From Thermoguttaceae bacterium (GTDB lineage Bacteria > Planctomycetota > Planctomycetia > Pirellulales > Thermoguttaceae): a stretch of 64,000 nt of DNA. The notes under the pieces were generated by a model that saw only the letters and a list, made by a program, of their open reading frames with translations, did no database searches and was not told the origin of the DNA. Shown here piece by piece: positions 33,556 through 42,649 of this stretch (its first letter is position 1; each line of letters begins with the position of its first letter). The position numbers were made by a program, and so were the translations under genes. Location of the stretch: contig JAFRAC010000015.1 of NCBI GenBank assembly GCA_017405595.1, positions 1-64,000 of the forward strand. The letters are read 5' to 3'.

Positions 33556-36048
33556 ATGAAATGTTTCTCCCTGCTCGCCTGCGCCGCCGCGCTTCTGGCG
33601 GCGCTGTCGTCCGTGACCGAAACCGCGGCGCAAGAGGGCGCCCCTTCGGCCGGCCTCGCCGAACTGTTCCGGCAGGCGCCCGAATATCTTCCCGGCGATC
33701 CGCTCCCCCTTTCGGGCGTTCCGCTCTGGCATACCAACTCGCTCCTGACACCGGAACTGATTCACGAGATGATCTTCAAGGGGAAGGAATACGGTTTCGG
33801 CGGCTACGCCTTCCTGCCGGTCGACGCGACACAGCCGAAATACCTCTCCGATGAATATGTCGAGGCGTTCGGGCTGATGCTCCGCGAGGCCAAAGAAGCG
33901 GGAATGAAGATCGTTTTCTACGACGACGTCGGGTTCCCCAGCGGGTCGGCCGGGGAGAAACTCCGCCGGGTCTTCCCCGACGCGATGACCAAACGCCTCG
34001 ACAAGTACGAATGGAAGGTAACCGGCCCCGAAACACTCCAGGCCGAAATCCCGATCCCGCTGACCGACAAAGTCGTCTACGGCATCGACGGGGGCGTACT
34101 TCAGGCGGCGGTGGCGATGAACACCGAAACCAAGGAGCGTGTCGATATCAGCGGCTCGATCCGCGGCAACATGCTCGTCTGGGGCGTTCCCGAAGGCCAG
34201 TGGCTGGCGATGGTCTTTGTCTGCGTACCCGACCCGTTCGACTATGTCGATTATCTCTCGCCCGAAGCGGTGCGCGAGTTTATGAGCCTCACTTACGACC
34301 AGTTCGACAAACGGTTCCCGGGAATGTTCGGTACGGTCATCCCGATGACCTTCTTCGACGACCTGCCCGCCGCCGGAGCGATCGGCGAACGGAACTGGAC
34401 CGTCGGTTTCAACGACGCCTATCGGAAGCTGTACCACCGCGAACCGGCGCTCGATTATCCGGCGCTCTTCTACTCGATCGGCGACGAAACCCCCAGCGCC
34501 CGGTGCCGGCTCTGGTCGACGCGAAACTACCTCTTTTCGGAAGGGTATCCCCGCGTAGTACACGAGTGGGCGGCCGAACGGGGTGTTCTTTCGAGCGGGC
34601 ATCCCCAGGGTCCCTACACGATCGGTCCGATCGACATGTGCGGCGACGCCATGCTCACGCACCGCCATTCCGACGTTCCCCTCTTCGACTCGATTCACTA
34701 TTACGGGCATGGGCGGGACGGCTTTAAGGTGCCGACCAGCGCCGCCGAAAACTTTGATAAGGACACCGTCGCCGTCGAGGTCTACGGCGATTACCAAAAC
34801 AACACCTTCGATGTTTCGACCATGTACCGCGCGGTCATGGAGATTCTCGCCCGGGGCGGCACGTTCATTCTGCCGCACGGCCAGTGGTCCGATCCGGCCA
34901 ACTGCTACATCGATCCGGTGATCGGCTGGCAGAATCCGGTGCTCGAACCGGGCCTGAAAGATTACGGCCTCTGGCTCCGCCGCTGTCTTACACTCCTTCG
35001 TCACGCACGCACCGTCGAAGAGGTCGCGGTTCTCTACCCGATCGACTCGCTGAAAGCCGGTTTTCACTTCCCCTACGGCCGGCTGACCGGTTTCCCGGTC
35101 AACGGGGATTTCCATCTCGGCCTTTTCATTCCCGAAGAGACCGACTACATGGCGGTCGGCGCCCGGCTGACGAGCCGGGTCTACCGTGATTTCCTCTTTG
35201 TGCATCCCGAAACACTCGACCGGAAATGCTCGGTCGAAACAAAAGACGGCGTCCCGATTCTCCGGCTGAACAACCGGAAAGATTACAAGGAGTTCAAGGT
35301 CGTCGTGCTCACCGGCGCCGATGTCATTTCGGCGTCGAATATGCGGAAAGTCCTGGAATTCTACCGCGCCGGCGGAAAAGTGCTCGCCACAACGCGTCTG
35401 CCTTCCCGTTCGGCCGAAGGGGACGCCGACGATGAGGTCTGCGCCGCGGTCCGGGAGATTTTCGGCATCGATCCCGCAACACAGGTCTTCCGGCGCGCGC
35501 TCCTGACCGGCCAGGAAGATATTGTGTTGCCGGAATCGTTCGACAAGGTGCGCCGGATCAACGAGCCGGGGTTCTACCGCCGCGAACCGGCGAACCCGGT
35601 CCTGTACGAAGACCCGGTCGAAAATGTTCAGGACGGCGTTCTGCGGGCGGTCTTTCTTCCCCGTCCCGACGACGAGGCGTTCCGCAGCGCGATGAACCGC
35701 CTTCTCCCCTCGCCCGACCTGGACATGATCCCCGCCGACGGAACGAAAATGCCGGTCCTCGACGTGGTTCCCCGCTGGGACTACCCGCTGCAGGGGATGT
35801 GCCAGTATGTACACAAGGTCAAAGAGGGGCGCGATATCTACTACATCGCCAACTCGTCGAACGAGCCGGCCTCGTTCACCCTGAGGCTCCGCGGCCGGTT
35901 CAGCACCCTCGAGATCTGGGATCCGCATACCGGGGCAATCTCGGCGGCGCCCGCCGCGGCCGCCGGCAGCCCGGAAGAGGCCTATACCGAAATCCCGGTC
36001 GAGCTCGGCCCGGTCAGCGACACCTTCGTCGTCGGAGTCAAAGAATAG
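33556..36048 (+). CDS. Secreted GH106-like glycoside hydrolase (alpha-L-rhamnosidase family)
   Basis: An 830-residue secreted protein (signal peptide 1-25, MKCFSLLACAAALLAALSS). It has the TIM-barrel opening of GH106-type rhamnosidases: PLWHTNSLLTPELIHEM, YGFGGYAFLP, and KIVFYDDVGFPSGSAGE, which corresponds to the ...YD.WG.PSG.AG motif of the family. Later, FYSIGDETPS, VVHEWAAERGVLSSGHPQG and VAVEVYGDY could carry acidic catalytic residues. A glutamine-amidotransferase-like Rossmann segment (FKVVVLTGADVISASNMRKV) and a C-terminal beta domain follow. Substrate (rhamnose-containing pectin, rhamnogalacturonan or another glycan) is not determined by sequence alone. Confidence 0.6.
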   Translation: MKCFSLLACAAALLAALSSVTETAAQEGAPSAGLAELFRQAPEYLPGDPLPLSGVPLWHTNSLLTPELIHEMIFKGKEYGFGGYAFLPVDATQPKYLSDEYVEAFGLMLREAKEAGMKIVFYDDVGFPSGSAGEKLRRVFPDAMTKRLDKYEWKVTGPETLQAEIPIPLTDKVVYGIDGGVLQAAVAMNTETKERVDISGSIRGNMLVWGVPEGQWLAMVFVCVPDPFDYVDYLSPEAVREFMSLTYDQFDKRFPGMFGTVIPMTFFDDLPAAGAIGERNWTVGFNDAYRKLYHREPALDYPALFYSIGDETPSARCRLWSTRNYLFSEGYPRVVHEWAAERGVLSSGHPQGPYTIGPIDMCGDAMLTHRHSDVPLFDSIHYYGHGRDGFKVPTSAAENFDKDTVAVEVYGDYQNNTFDVSTMYRAVMEILARGGTFILPHGQWSDPANCYIDPVIGWQNPVLEPGLKDYGLWLRRCLTLLRHARTVEEVAVLYPIDSLKAGFHFPYGRLTGFPVNGDFHLGLFIPEETDYMAVGARLTSRVYRDFLFVHPETLDRKCSVETKDGVPILRLNNRKDYKEFKVVVLTGADVISASNMRKVLEFYRAGGKVLATTRLPSRSAEGDADDEVCAAVREIFGIDPATQVFRRALLTGQEDIVLPESFDKVRRINEPGFYRREPANPVLYEDPVENVQDGVLRAVFLPRPDDEAFRSAMNRLLPSPDLDMIPADGTKMPVLDVVPRWDYPLQGMCQYVHKVKEGRDIYYIANSSNEPASFTLRLRGRFSTLEIWDPHTGAISAAPAAAAGSPEEAYTEIPVELGPVSDTFVVGVKE

Positions 36049-36072
36049 AGTCCGCCTGAACGAGAGGGGAAA

Positions 36073-37092
36073 ATGGTTTTACAGAATCGTTCCGTTACAA
36101 ATCTTTCCGAAATGGTGAATGACCAGCGGGGGGTTTTTTACGCCTACCTGTTCGAGCGGGAAGAACGGAAAACCAAAGAGGGAAAACCGTATTTCCGGGT
36201 CGCCTTTAAAGACGCCAGCCGGACGGTCGGCGCCGTTCTCTGGGAAGATTCCCCCTTCTTCGCCGACTGCGGCCAGACGTGGCAGATCGGCACGCTCTAT
36301 AAGATCGACGCGTCGTACAGCATTACGAAATACGGGCCGCAAATCCAAATCTTCCGGATCCGCGCCGCACAGGAAGCCGATTTCAGGGAGGGGATCCCGA
36401 AACGGTTCGGCGTTCACACACCCTCGGCCGAACCGGAAGCGCTCTACAATCAGATCCTGGACCTCGCGAAAACCGAGATCACCAAAGGTTCGCCCCTCCA
36501 GCTTCTGGTCCTGCGCATTTTCAAGGAGCACCGCGATTCCCTCATGGCGGCCGCCTCGTCGCGCGGCCGTCATCACGCCTACCCGGGGGGGCTGCTCGAA
36601 CACACGCTTTCCGTGGCCAGGACCGCTCTTTTCCTTGCCGATCATTTCACCGAATCCTATCCCCAGTCGAAGGGGGTCTTCTCCCGCGACCTGACGGCCG
36701 CGGGGGCGATCCTGCACGAAATCGGCAAAATCGAAGAGATGGACACCGCCTCGCGGATACCGGTTCACACAACGGCGGGGGATCTGATCGGCTATCCCCT
36801 CCTGGGGCGCGACATTGTCCGCCGGTACGCCCCGGACGTCAAACTTCCTTCCGATCAGCAGACGCGGCTCGAACACATTCTTGTAGCTCACCCGCGCTTT
36901 GCCGACTGGGGGGCGGTCAGGCCGCCCGCCTCGCTCGAGGCGCTTCTGGTCCATCAGGCCGATTACGCCGACTCGGTTTTCGCCGCGGCCCTTCAGGTTC
37001 TGAAAGCCGATACCGGAGACGCCCCGTTCACGGCGGCGGCGGGCCCGTTCGGCATTCCATGGCTGAAACCGGCGGCTCCGGCCGCAGAATAA
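36073..37092 (+). CDS. YhaM-like OB-fold/HD-domain nuclease
   Basis: A 339-residue protein with an N-terminal OB domain (GKPYFRVAFKDASRTVGAVLW, GQTWQIGTLYKIDASYSITKYG) and a C-terminal HD domain (GRHHAYPGGLLEHTLSVART). This is the arrangement of the YhaM 3'-5' exoribonuclease. The central metal-binding doublet, normally LLHDIGK, is ILHEIGK, so the key Asp is replaced by Glu; activity is uncertain although Glu might still bind metal. It lies 24 bp after the glycosidase and 20 bp before a Ser/Thr kinase. Confidence 0.77.
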   Translation: MVLQNRSVTNLSEMVNDQRGVFYAYLFEREERKTKEGKPYFRVAFKDASRTVGAVLWEDSPFFADCGQTWQIGTLYKIDASYSITKYGPQIQIFRIRAAQEADFREGIPKRFGVHTPSAEPEALYNQILDLAKTEITKGSPLQLLVLRIFKEHRDSLMAAASSRGRHHAYPGGLLEHTLSVARTALFLADHFTESYPQSKGVFSRDLTAAGAILHEIGKIEEMDTASRIPVHTTAGDLIGYPLLGRDIVRRYAPDVKLPSDQQTRLEHILVAHPRFADWGAVRPPASLEALLVHQADYADSVFAAALQVLKADTGDAPFTAAAGPFGIPWLKPAAPAAE

Positions 37093-37112
37093 CTCTTCAC
37101 GGAGAATAACGG

Positions 37113-38714
37113 ATGGCAAAACTTTCGGTTGAAACATTTCTCGATCTGCTCCGCAAAAGCCAGCTTACCGAAGACGCGAAGCTCGACGAGGCGCTGAAGA
37201 CCATTTCCGAGGAAGGCGATAAAACGCGCCTCGACGACGCCGACTACATCGCGGGAATGCTCATCCGCAAAGGGCTTGTGACCCGCTGGCACGTCCGCCA
37301 GCTGATGAAAAGGAAATACAAGGGATTCTTCCTCCGGCAGTACCGGATTCTCGACCATATCGGCACCGGCGGAATGAGCACCGTTTACCTGGCGGAACAC
37401 ACACTGATGCACCGGATGGTCGCGATCAAAATTCTGCCGAAAAAGAAGATGGCCAACACGGCGTATCTCGAACGGTTTGTCCGGGAAGCCCAGGCGATTG
37501 CCGCGCTGAACCACCCCAACATCGTGCAGGCATACGACATCGACCGATACGACGAGATGCACTACATTGTGATGGAGTATTTCGAGGGGAACAATCTCCG
37601 CCAGCTCGTCGACAAAGAAGGCCCTCTTCCCTTTGAAGATGCGGTCAGTTATATCCGTCAGGCGGCGGAAGGGCTGATCCACGCCCACCGGATCGGCGTC
37701 ATCCACCGCGATGTCAAACCCGAAAATATCCTTGCCAACGCCGAAGGGACGGCCAAACTGCTCGACCTGGGCCTGGCGCTTCTGAAAGAGGAAGGGGGGG
37801 AAAACGGCTCCTCGGCCAAACCGGACAGCATTCTGGGCACCGCCGACTACCTGGCGCCGGAACAGGCGATCAACAGCAGCAAGATCGACGGCCGCGCCGA
37901 CATTTACTCCCTCGGCTGCACGCTCTACTTCTGCCTGACCGGGCATCCCCCTTTCCCGTTCGGCACAATTCCGCAGCGCCTTTTAGCCCACCAGCGCGAG
38001 ACCCCGGCCAGCATCCTGCTCGACCGGCCCGACTGCCCCGACGACCTGGTCGAAATCTGCGCGAAGATGATGGCGAAACATCCGGACGACCGGTTCCAGT
38101 CGGCACGCGAAATTACCGACATCCTCGGCCGCTGGCTGATCCATCACGGATACGCCCAGCCCGAAGAGCTCGGCTTTAAGGCGGGGGACGGCGATGAGAA
38201 CAACGACGGGTTCTTTTCCGACAACTTCTCGTTCCTCAACGACCCGTGGAACGCCACCGGTCTGGGGAACCGCGACGAGGATCAGCAGATCGGCCTCGGC
38301 CGCGAAAACGTGGTGAACCTGTTCGGTTCGAGTCTCGGCACCGGTTCGACGGCCGGCGGCGACGATTCCCGGCAGTCGAACGAGTTTGTCACCCCCCATT
38401 CCGACATTCTCCTTTCGCAGCGCATCGCGCGCGACGGCGCCAAGGCCGATCCGCTGGCGCTGGCGCTCGACGACATCAAAACCGAACAGACCGGGGAGCA
38501 TTCCCGCTCCTCACTCGGAGACGCGAACACGGCGGCTTCCCAAACCCGCCCGATCACGCCGGTCAAGAAAGACCCGAAAGAGAAGAAAGAAAAACCGTGG
38601 CACAAAGAGGTGCCCGTCTGGTTCTGGACCCTCTTTGCCACGGGCTATATTCTGGCGATTATCGGGATTATCGGCTGCCTTTTCTTTATCGGGCTTCTGC
38701 TCGGCTCGAAATAG
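37113..38714 (+). CDS. Membrane Ser/Thr protein kinase (Hanks type)
   Basis: A 533-residue kinase. Residues 1-75 are a helical extension shared with the kinase at 55.3 kb. The catalytic domain follows: GTGGMSTVY (glycine loop, 84-92), AIKILPK (Lys106), HRDVKPEN (Asp200), DLGLA in place of DFG (Asp218) and GTADYLAPEQ. Residues about 350-500 are an acidic/Ser-rich juxtamembrane linker, and the C-terminus is a transmembrane helix (FWTLFATGYILAIIGIIGCL) with almost nothing outside. It is thus a tail-anchored cytoplasmic kinase with no external sensor domain. It converges on the KaiC-like gene, 6 bp apart. Confidence 0.92.
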   Translation: MAKLSVETFLDLLRKSQLTEDAKLDEALKTISEEGDKTRLDDADYIAGMLIRKGLVTRWHVRQLMKRKYKGFFLRQYRILDHIGTGGMSTVYLAEHTLMHRMVAIKILPKKKMANTAYLERFVREAQAIAALNHPNIVQAYDIDRYDEMHYIVMEYFEGNNLRQLVDKEGPLPFEDAVSYIRQAAEGLIHAHRIGVIHRDVKPENILANAEGTAKLLDLGLALLKEEGGENGSSAKPDSILGTADYLAPEQAINSSKIDGRADIYSLGCTLYFCLTGHPPFPFGTIPQRLLAHQRETPASILLDRPDCPDDLVEICAKMMAKHPDDRFQSAREITDILGRWLIHHGYAQPEELGFKAGDGDENNDGFFSDNFSFLNDPWNATGLGNRDEDQQIGLGRENVVNLFGSSLGTGSTAGGDDSRQSNEFVTPHSDILLSQRIARDGAKADPLALALDDIKTEQTGEHSRSSLGDANTAASQTRPITPVKKDPKEKKEKPWHKEVPVWFWTLFATGYILAIIGIIGCLFFIGLLLGSK

Positions 38715-38720
38715 AAGCGC

Positions 38721-39599
38721 CTAGTCGGAAAGGGTGATTCCGCCGTCCCCGATCTCGTAGAAGAGAATTTCGTCGGGACAGACGCTGCCGCGGTGCTTGG
38801 CGACATACATTGCCCGGCGGAACCGGACCCCGTCGCGGATCTTCCCCATGTAGATGATCGTGTTCGCCTGCGCCAGAAGATCCCCCTCGTCGAACGGCTT
38901 TTCGATGAGCGCCTCGAGCGAAGATTCCGGCGCCGTGTAACTGACGAGCGTGGCGACCGAACGGGCCGGCCAGAGGAGAGGGGTGATTTTCTCGCGGCAG
39001 CGGAGAAAATCCTGCCGGAACAGGTCGCGGGCAACCCAGTCCGGCTCTTTTTGCAGAATCTGGTGGTAGATATACTCGAGCAGCTCGAACTGAATGGAAT
39101 CCCCCTGATGGGTGACCGGTTCGATTCCGTCGATGAGAAGGCGGCGGACACCGCGTGTAAAATGAGTGAAGAGGAACGCGATCGCGGCATCGAGCCGGCG
39201 GGCCAGCGAACTTTTCCACTCACGCCAGTCGTCGAAATCCAGGTCGCGGCGCGTCACACGCTTCCCCCGCCCGGCAAGCGCGGCGAAATAATCCCCGACG
39301 GTGAACCCGGGAGCAAAAAACGCGTCGGCGTCGAACCGCCGTTCGGCGTCTTCGGCCGAAAGGGTCCAGTTGAACAGGCGGGAGGCGTAGTCGCCGTGAT
39401 TCTGGGAATCGCCGCGGGCGGTCATGTCGAAAATGACGCCGCGGGCGCCTTCAGCCTCGGTGCCGGCGCCGATAAACTGCAGGCCGAACTGCGTTTTCCC
39501 GATTCCGGAACTCCCCGCCAGAACGGTCATCGTGCCGGGAATCAGCCCGCCGCCGATCTTCTCGTCGAGTCCCGGAATTCCGGTCGAAAGCCGCGTCAT
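38721..39599 (-). CDS. Single-domain KaiC/RecA-like ATPase
   Basis: A 292-residue RecA-fold ATPase. LSTGIPGLDEKIGGGLIPGT is the KaiC-type opening, GSSGIGKTQFG (about 29-39) is Walker A, and RRLLIDGIEPV holds the Walker B Asp. A second KaiC domain and the phosphorylation sites of the clock protein are absent, so this is one of the many KaiC-like regulators of unknown role, common in planctomycetes. It has a TTGAAA-N16-CATAAT promoter and is divergent from coaD. Confidence 0.78.
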   Translation of the reverse strand: MTRLSTGIPGLDEKIGGGLIPGTMTVLAGSSGIGKTQFGLQFIGAGTEAEGARGVIFDMTARGDSQNHGDYASRLFNWTLSAEDAERRFDADAFFAPGFTVGDYFAALAGRGKRVTRRDLDFDDWREWKSSLARRLDAAIAFLFTHFTRGVRRLLIDGIEPVTHQGDSIQFELLEYIYHQILQKEPDWVARDLFRQDFLRCREKITPLLWPARSVATLVSYTAPESSLEALIEKPFDEGDLLAQANTIIYMGKIRDGVRFRRAMYVAKHRGSVCPDEILFYEIGDGGITLSD

Positions 39600-39652
39600 C
39601 GTTTCTCTCCTTCACCGATAGGGGGTCTTTGGATTGGGGAAATGTCCCGGCT

Positions 39653-39680
39653 ATTATGACCGAACCGGGGAATTTTTCAA
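39653..39680 (-). promoter_or_regulatory. Promoter of the KaiC-like gene
   Basis: Minus strand TTGAAA (39680-39675), 16-bp spacer, CATAAT (39658-39653), about 54 bp before the start. Confidence 0.6.
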
Positions 39681-39736
39681 GACAGAGCCCGCGGCCCCGG
39701 CCGGGAACCGGCCCCGGAACAGGGGAGGTTCGGCAC

Positions 39737-39764
39737 TTGTTTTTTTGAGGCCGGCGTGTAGAAT
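39737..39764 (+). promoter_or_regulatory. Promoter of coaD-thpR
   Basis: TTGTTT (39737-39742), 16-bp spacer, TAGAAT (39759-39764), about 40 bp before coaD. It is back to back with the KaiC-like promoter. Confidence 0.6.
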
Positions 39765-39803
39765 AATGGGCGTCTTCCGGGGAAGGGCGGAAAGGAAACA
39801 CCT

Positions 39804-40301
39804 ATGCACAAAGAGACGATCGCCGTCTATCCCGGCTCGTTCGACCCGATCACACTGGGGCACCTCAACATCATTGAACGGACAAGCCGTCTTTTCGACC
39901 GGCTCGTGGTCGGGATCGGCGTCAATAACGAAAAGCGTCCCTGGTTCACTCCGGCCGAACGCGCCGAGCTGATCCGCCGTTCCGTCGCGTCGCTGCCGAA
40001 TGTCTCGGTCGAGCTTTACGAGGGGCTGACCGTCAACTATGTCCGCGCCCGCGGGGCGCGGATCATGATCCGGGGCGTCCGCCCGATCACCGACATCCCC
40101 GCCGAAATCACCATGATGATGGCCAACCGCCAGCTGGCGCCCGATGTCGAAACCCTCTTCCTGGTGGCCGACGGCGAGCTGGCGCACGTTTCGAGTTCGC
40201 TGATCAAAGAGATTGCCGGGGGCGCCGATGCTGAAATGCTCGCCTCGTTCCTCCCCCCGGCGGTGGTCGAGGCGGTTCAGAAAAGGGCCGTGCCGAAGTA
40301 A
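39804..40301 (+). CDS. coaD: Phosphopantetheine adenylyltransferase
   Basis: A 165-residue nucleotidyltransferase catalysing the fourth step of coenzyme A synthesis. AVYPGSFDPITLGHLNII contains the TxGH ATP-binding motif; RGVRPITDIPAEITMMMANRQLAPDVETLFL and SSSLIKEIA are characteristic. Complete. It is followed 9 bp later by thpR. Confidence 0.97.
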   Translation: MHKETIAVYPGSFDPITLGHLNIIERTSRLFDRLVVGIGVNNEKRPWFTPAERAELIRRSVASLPNVSVELYEGLTVNYVRARGARIMIRGVRPITDIPAEITMMMANRQLAPDVETLFLVADGELAHVSSSLIKEIAGGADAEMLASFLPPAVVEAVQKRAVPK

Positions 40302-40310
40302 GAGGGTCCC

Positions 40311-40886
40311 ATGCGCACGTTTATTGCCGTTCCGATCGCGCCGCAGGTCCGATCCCGAATCAACCGTTACCTGACCCGTCATATCACCGACCTGAAGCGG
40401 GTCAAGTGGGTGCGTCCCGAAGATTTCCACTTAACGCTCAAATTCCTCGGCGAAGTCCCGGTCGGCGACATCTGCGATACCATCGTCGCGGTGCGGAAAG
40501 CGTGCGCGCAAATCGAGCCGTTCGACCTCGTCTTTAACGGGCTCGGCGGGTTCCCCGACGCCGCCCGGCCCCACACGCTCTGGGTCGGCGTGACCGAAGG
40601 GATCGAAGAATCGGCGGAACTGGCCGAAGCGATCGACAGCGAACTTTTCCGGATCGGCTTTCCGCGCGAAGGGCGCCGTTTCACTCCCCACCTGACCATC
40701 GGGCGGGTCAAAAAGGGAGCGGTTCCGGAAGCCGGCGGAATCGACTCGTTCATTCTTCCCGAAAAGGAGACCCCCTTTTTCGGGATGTCGGCGGTCGACT
40801 CGGTCGCCATCTTCTCGAGCGAGCTGACCCGCGGCGGCCCGAAATACGAGGTGCTCGAAGAGGTTCCCCTGAAGACCGGCGGCTGA
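40311..40886 (+). CDS. thpR: RNA 2',3'-cyclic phosphodiesterase (LigT/2H family)
   Basis: A 191-residue 2H phosphoesterase. The two catalytic HxTx motifs are HLTLK (about residue 44) and HLTIG (about 126); RTFIAVPI is the standard N-terminus. The family opens 2',3'-cyclic phosphate RNA ends. It appears cotranscribed with coaD. Confidence 0.92.
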   Translation: MRTFIAVPIAPQVRSRINRYLTRHITDLKRVKWVRPEDFHLTLKFLGEVPVGDICDTIVAVRKACAQIEPFDLVFNGLGGFPDAARPHTLWVGVTEGIEESAELAEAIDSELFRIGFPREGRRFTPHLTIGRVKKGAVPEAGGIDSFILPEKETPFFGMSAVDSVAIFSSELTRGGPKYEVLEEVPLKTGG

Positions 40887-40909
40887 CAGGCCCGCCGCCG
40901 TCCGGCGGC

Positions 40910-40937
40910 TTGCCGCTTGCCGGGTTGGGGCTATAAT
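40910..40937 (+). promoter_or_regulatory. Promoter of tRNA-Leu
   Basis: TTGCCG (40910-40915), 16-bp spacer, TATAAT (40932-40937), 13 bp before the mature tRNA. A GCCGCC-GTCC-GGCGGC hairpin (40894-40909), possibly ending thpR transcription, abuts the -35. Confidence 0.72.
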
Positions 40938-40950
40938 GAGCGCACCGCAC

Positions 40951-41032
40951 GCGGGCGTGGTGGAATTGGCAGACACGCCAGACTTAGGATCTGGTGCCGC
41001 AAGGCGTGGAGGTTCGAGTCCTCTCGCCCGCA
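40951..41032 (+). tRNA. tRNA-Leu (TAG anticodon)
   Basis: Acceptor stem GCGGGCG/CGCCCGC, anticodon stem CCAGA/TCTGG with loop CTTAGGA (anticodon TAG), a type II variable arm (TGCCGCAAGGCGT) and T-arm GTTCGAGTC. Discriminator A; CCA is not encoded. Confidence 0.94.
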
Positions 41033-41065
41033 TCTCTCATGAAAAGCGCAAACAAGGGTTTTCCG

Positions 41066-41833
41066 ATGACACTTCCCCTGGCCGGCAAGACGGTTCTCCT
41101 GACCCGACCTCGGCGCCAGGCCGAAGAGACGCGCCCTCTTCTCGAAAATCTGGGAGCTTCCGTGCTGATTCAGCCGGTTCAGGAAATCCTGCCCGCCGGC
41201 AGCGTTCCCGCCGAACTCTTCACTCCCGCTTCGCTCGCCTCGTTCGACTGGGTGATTTTTTCCAGCTCCAATGGAGTCGATCATCTCCTTCGGACGCTCG
41301 AGCGGCTTGACCGCGGCGGAAACGAGCGCCGCACCCTTTTGGGCCGTATCCGGCTGGCGGCGGTCGGGCCGGGCACCGCGCGCCGTTTAGAGGAAGCCGG
41401 CTTTCGCCCCGATCTCGTTCCCGGGCTCCACAGCGCCGAAGGGCTGCTTCGGGAGCTTTCCGGGGAAGCGCGGCACGGCGCGCGGTTCCTCTCCATCCGG
41501 GGGAGCGGGGGACGCCAAACACTCCGGGAGGGACTGACGGCGCTGGGGGGGGATGTGCAGGAGGTCAGTCTCTACCGCACCCGGGAAATAAAAACGCCGG
41601 ACGAAAAAATCGTCCGGCTGATGAAAAAAGGCGCGGTTCACTACACTTTTGTGACCAGCCCCGCGACGGCGATGGGGACGGTCCGTCTTTTCGGCGAGAA
41701 CCTCCGCAATACAGAACTGGTCTCGATCAGTCCGCTGACAAGCGCCGCGCTTGCCGGGGCCGGCTACACACCGGCCCGGGAGGCGGCAGACGCCTCGATC
41801 GCCGGCATGATCGGCTGCCTGACACGGGACTGA
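41066..41833 (+). CDS. hemD: Uroporphyrinogen-III synthase
   Basis: A 255-residue HemD-family protein that closes hydroxymethylbilane into uroporphyrinogen III in heme and siroheme synthesis. LAGKTVLLTRPRRQAEETRPLLENLGA, DWVIFSSSNGVDHLL, AAVGPGTARRLEEAGFRPDLVPG, LSIRGSGGRQTLREGL and YTFVTSPATAMG follow the conserved family layout. The ATG at 41066 has AAGGG upstream; an in-frame ATG at 41039 just after tRNA-Leu is less likely. Other heme genes are not adjacent. Confidence 0.87.
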   Translation: MTLPLAGKTVLLTRPRRQAEETRPLLENLGASVLIQPVQEILPAGSVPAELFTPASLASFDWVIFSSSNGVDHLLRTLERLDRGGNERRTLLGRIRLAAVGPGTARRLEEAGFRPDLVPGLHSAEGLLRELSGEARHGARFLSIRGSGGRQTLREGLTALGGDVQEVSLYRTREIKTPDEKIVRLMKKGAVHYTFVTSPATAMGTVRLFGENLRNTELVSISPLTSAALAGAGYTPAREAADASIAGMIGCLTRD

Positions 41834-42385
41834 CTATTTCGCCGTTCCGCCCGCGGGATTCTGGCTCACACGCGCCGAAACTTCGCTGTTGCTGACCGTC
41901 TCGAGGACTTTCTCTTCAAAGTTGACGATCATATCCCCGGCGCTGAACCCGGCAACACCCCATTTGTCCTGTTCGTTGCGCAGCGCAAAGATCAGCTCTT
42001 CGCTCGTCACGTCGCCGGCGTCGTTCAGGTCGCTGACATTGATATAGACGTAAGCGTTGCTGTTGTCGCGGTCGACTTTCGTCACATTCCAGCGGATCGT
42101 GTCGCTCGCCTGCGCCTCGAAACTGTCTTTGGTCGCCTGCTGGGCCTCTTCGGTCAGATAGGACCACGCTTCGCTGTCTTTCCCCGAAAAGAAGGCGCCG
42201 AAAAAGTGGTTCGTGACCCCTTCGGGAGTCCGGTCGGAACGGATATCGAGAGCCGTGCTTTCGGCGGAATCGGAAGCCGGCTGGCTCTCTTCAGGGGCTT
42301 GGCTCTTTTTGCCGCAGCCGCTCGCCGCCAGAAGAGCGGCAAGCAGAAGGGCTAAAACCGAAAATGTACGCGTACGCATCGTCAT
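41834..42385 (-). CDS. Lipoprotein of unknown function
   Basis: A 183-residue lipoprotein. The signal peptide ends in the lipobox LAASGC (Cys about 24). A Ser/Glu/Ala-rich linker leads to a domain beginning RTPEGVTNHFFGAFFSGKDSEAWSYLTEEAQ, which resembles the NTF2-like DUF4878 pattern seen in small lipoproteins. It ends 1 bp from the hemD stop (convergent). Promoter upstream. Role unknown. Confidence 0.7.
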   Translation of the reverse strand: MTMRTRTFSVLALLLAALLAASGCGKKSQAPEESQPASDSAESTALDIRSDRTPEGVTNHFFGAFFSGKDSEAWSYLTEEAQQATKDSFEAQASDTIRWNVTKVDRDNSNAYVYINVSDLNDAGDVTSEELIFALRNEQDKWGVAGFSAGDMIVNFEEKVLETVSNSEVSARVSQNPAGGTAK

Positions 42386-42491
42386 GAAACTCCTTTTTCT
42401 TTCGCCGTGTCGCGACGGATTTAAACCGTAAAACCTGCAAAGAGGTGTTTTTGATTCGGTAAGAAAGCGGAAAAAACCCCGCTATAAAGCG

Positions 42492-42520
42492 AGTATCCCA
42501 AAAAAGAAAAGCGGAGTCAA
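42492..42520 (-). promoter_or_regulatory. Promoter of the lipoprotein gene
   Basis: Minus strand TTGACT (42520-42515), 17-bp spacer, GATACT (42497-42492), about 107 bp before the start codon. Confidence 0.5.
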
Positions 42521-42602
42521 GAGGTTTTTCTCCCGGTTTTGCACAAAGCGATTCCGAAAGAAAACACCAGGGAAAGGGTCCGGCGGGGAAAGGGCGTTCC
42601 CG

Positions 42603-42648
42603 CCCCCGCCGCAAGGCGGGGGGAAGGAGACGGCCCCCGCGGCGGGGG
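42603..42648 (-). terminator. Two GC hairpins after the flavin reductase gene
   Basis: CCCCCGCC-GCAA-GGCGGGGG (42603-42622) and CCCCCGC/GCGGGGG (42634-42648) directly follow the stop of the gene at 42650 on the minus strand. No T-run follows, so the termination role is inferred. The rest of the 264-bp gap holds the lipoprotein promoter and nothing else I can see. Confidence 0.45.
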
Positions 42649-42649
42649 A

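Noticed and set aside
38721..39599. Circadian clock KaiC
   Set aside because: Single RecA domain, no KaiA/KaiB and no phosphorylation-site region; generic KaiC-like ATPase only.
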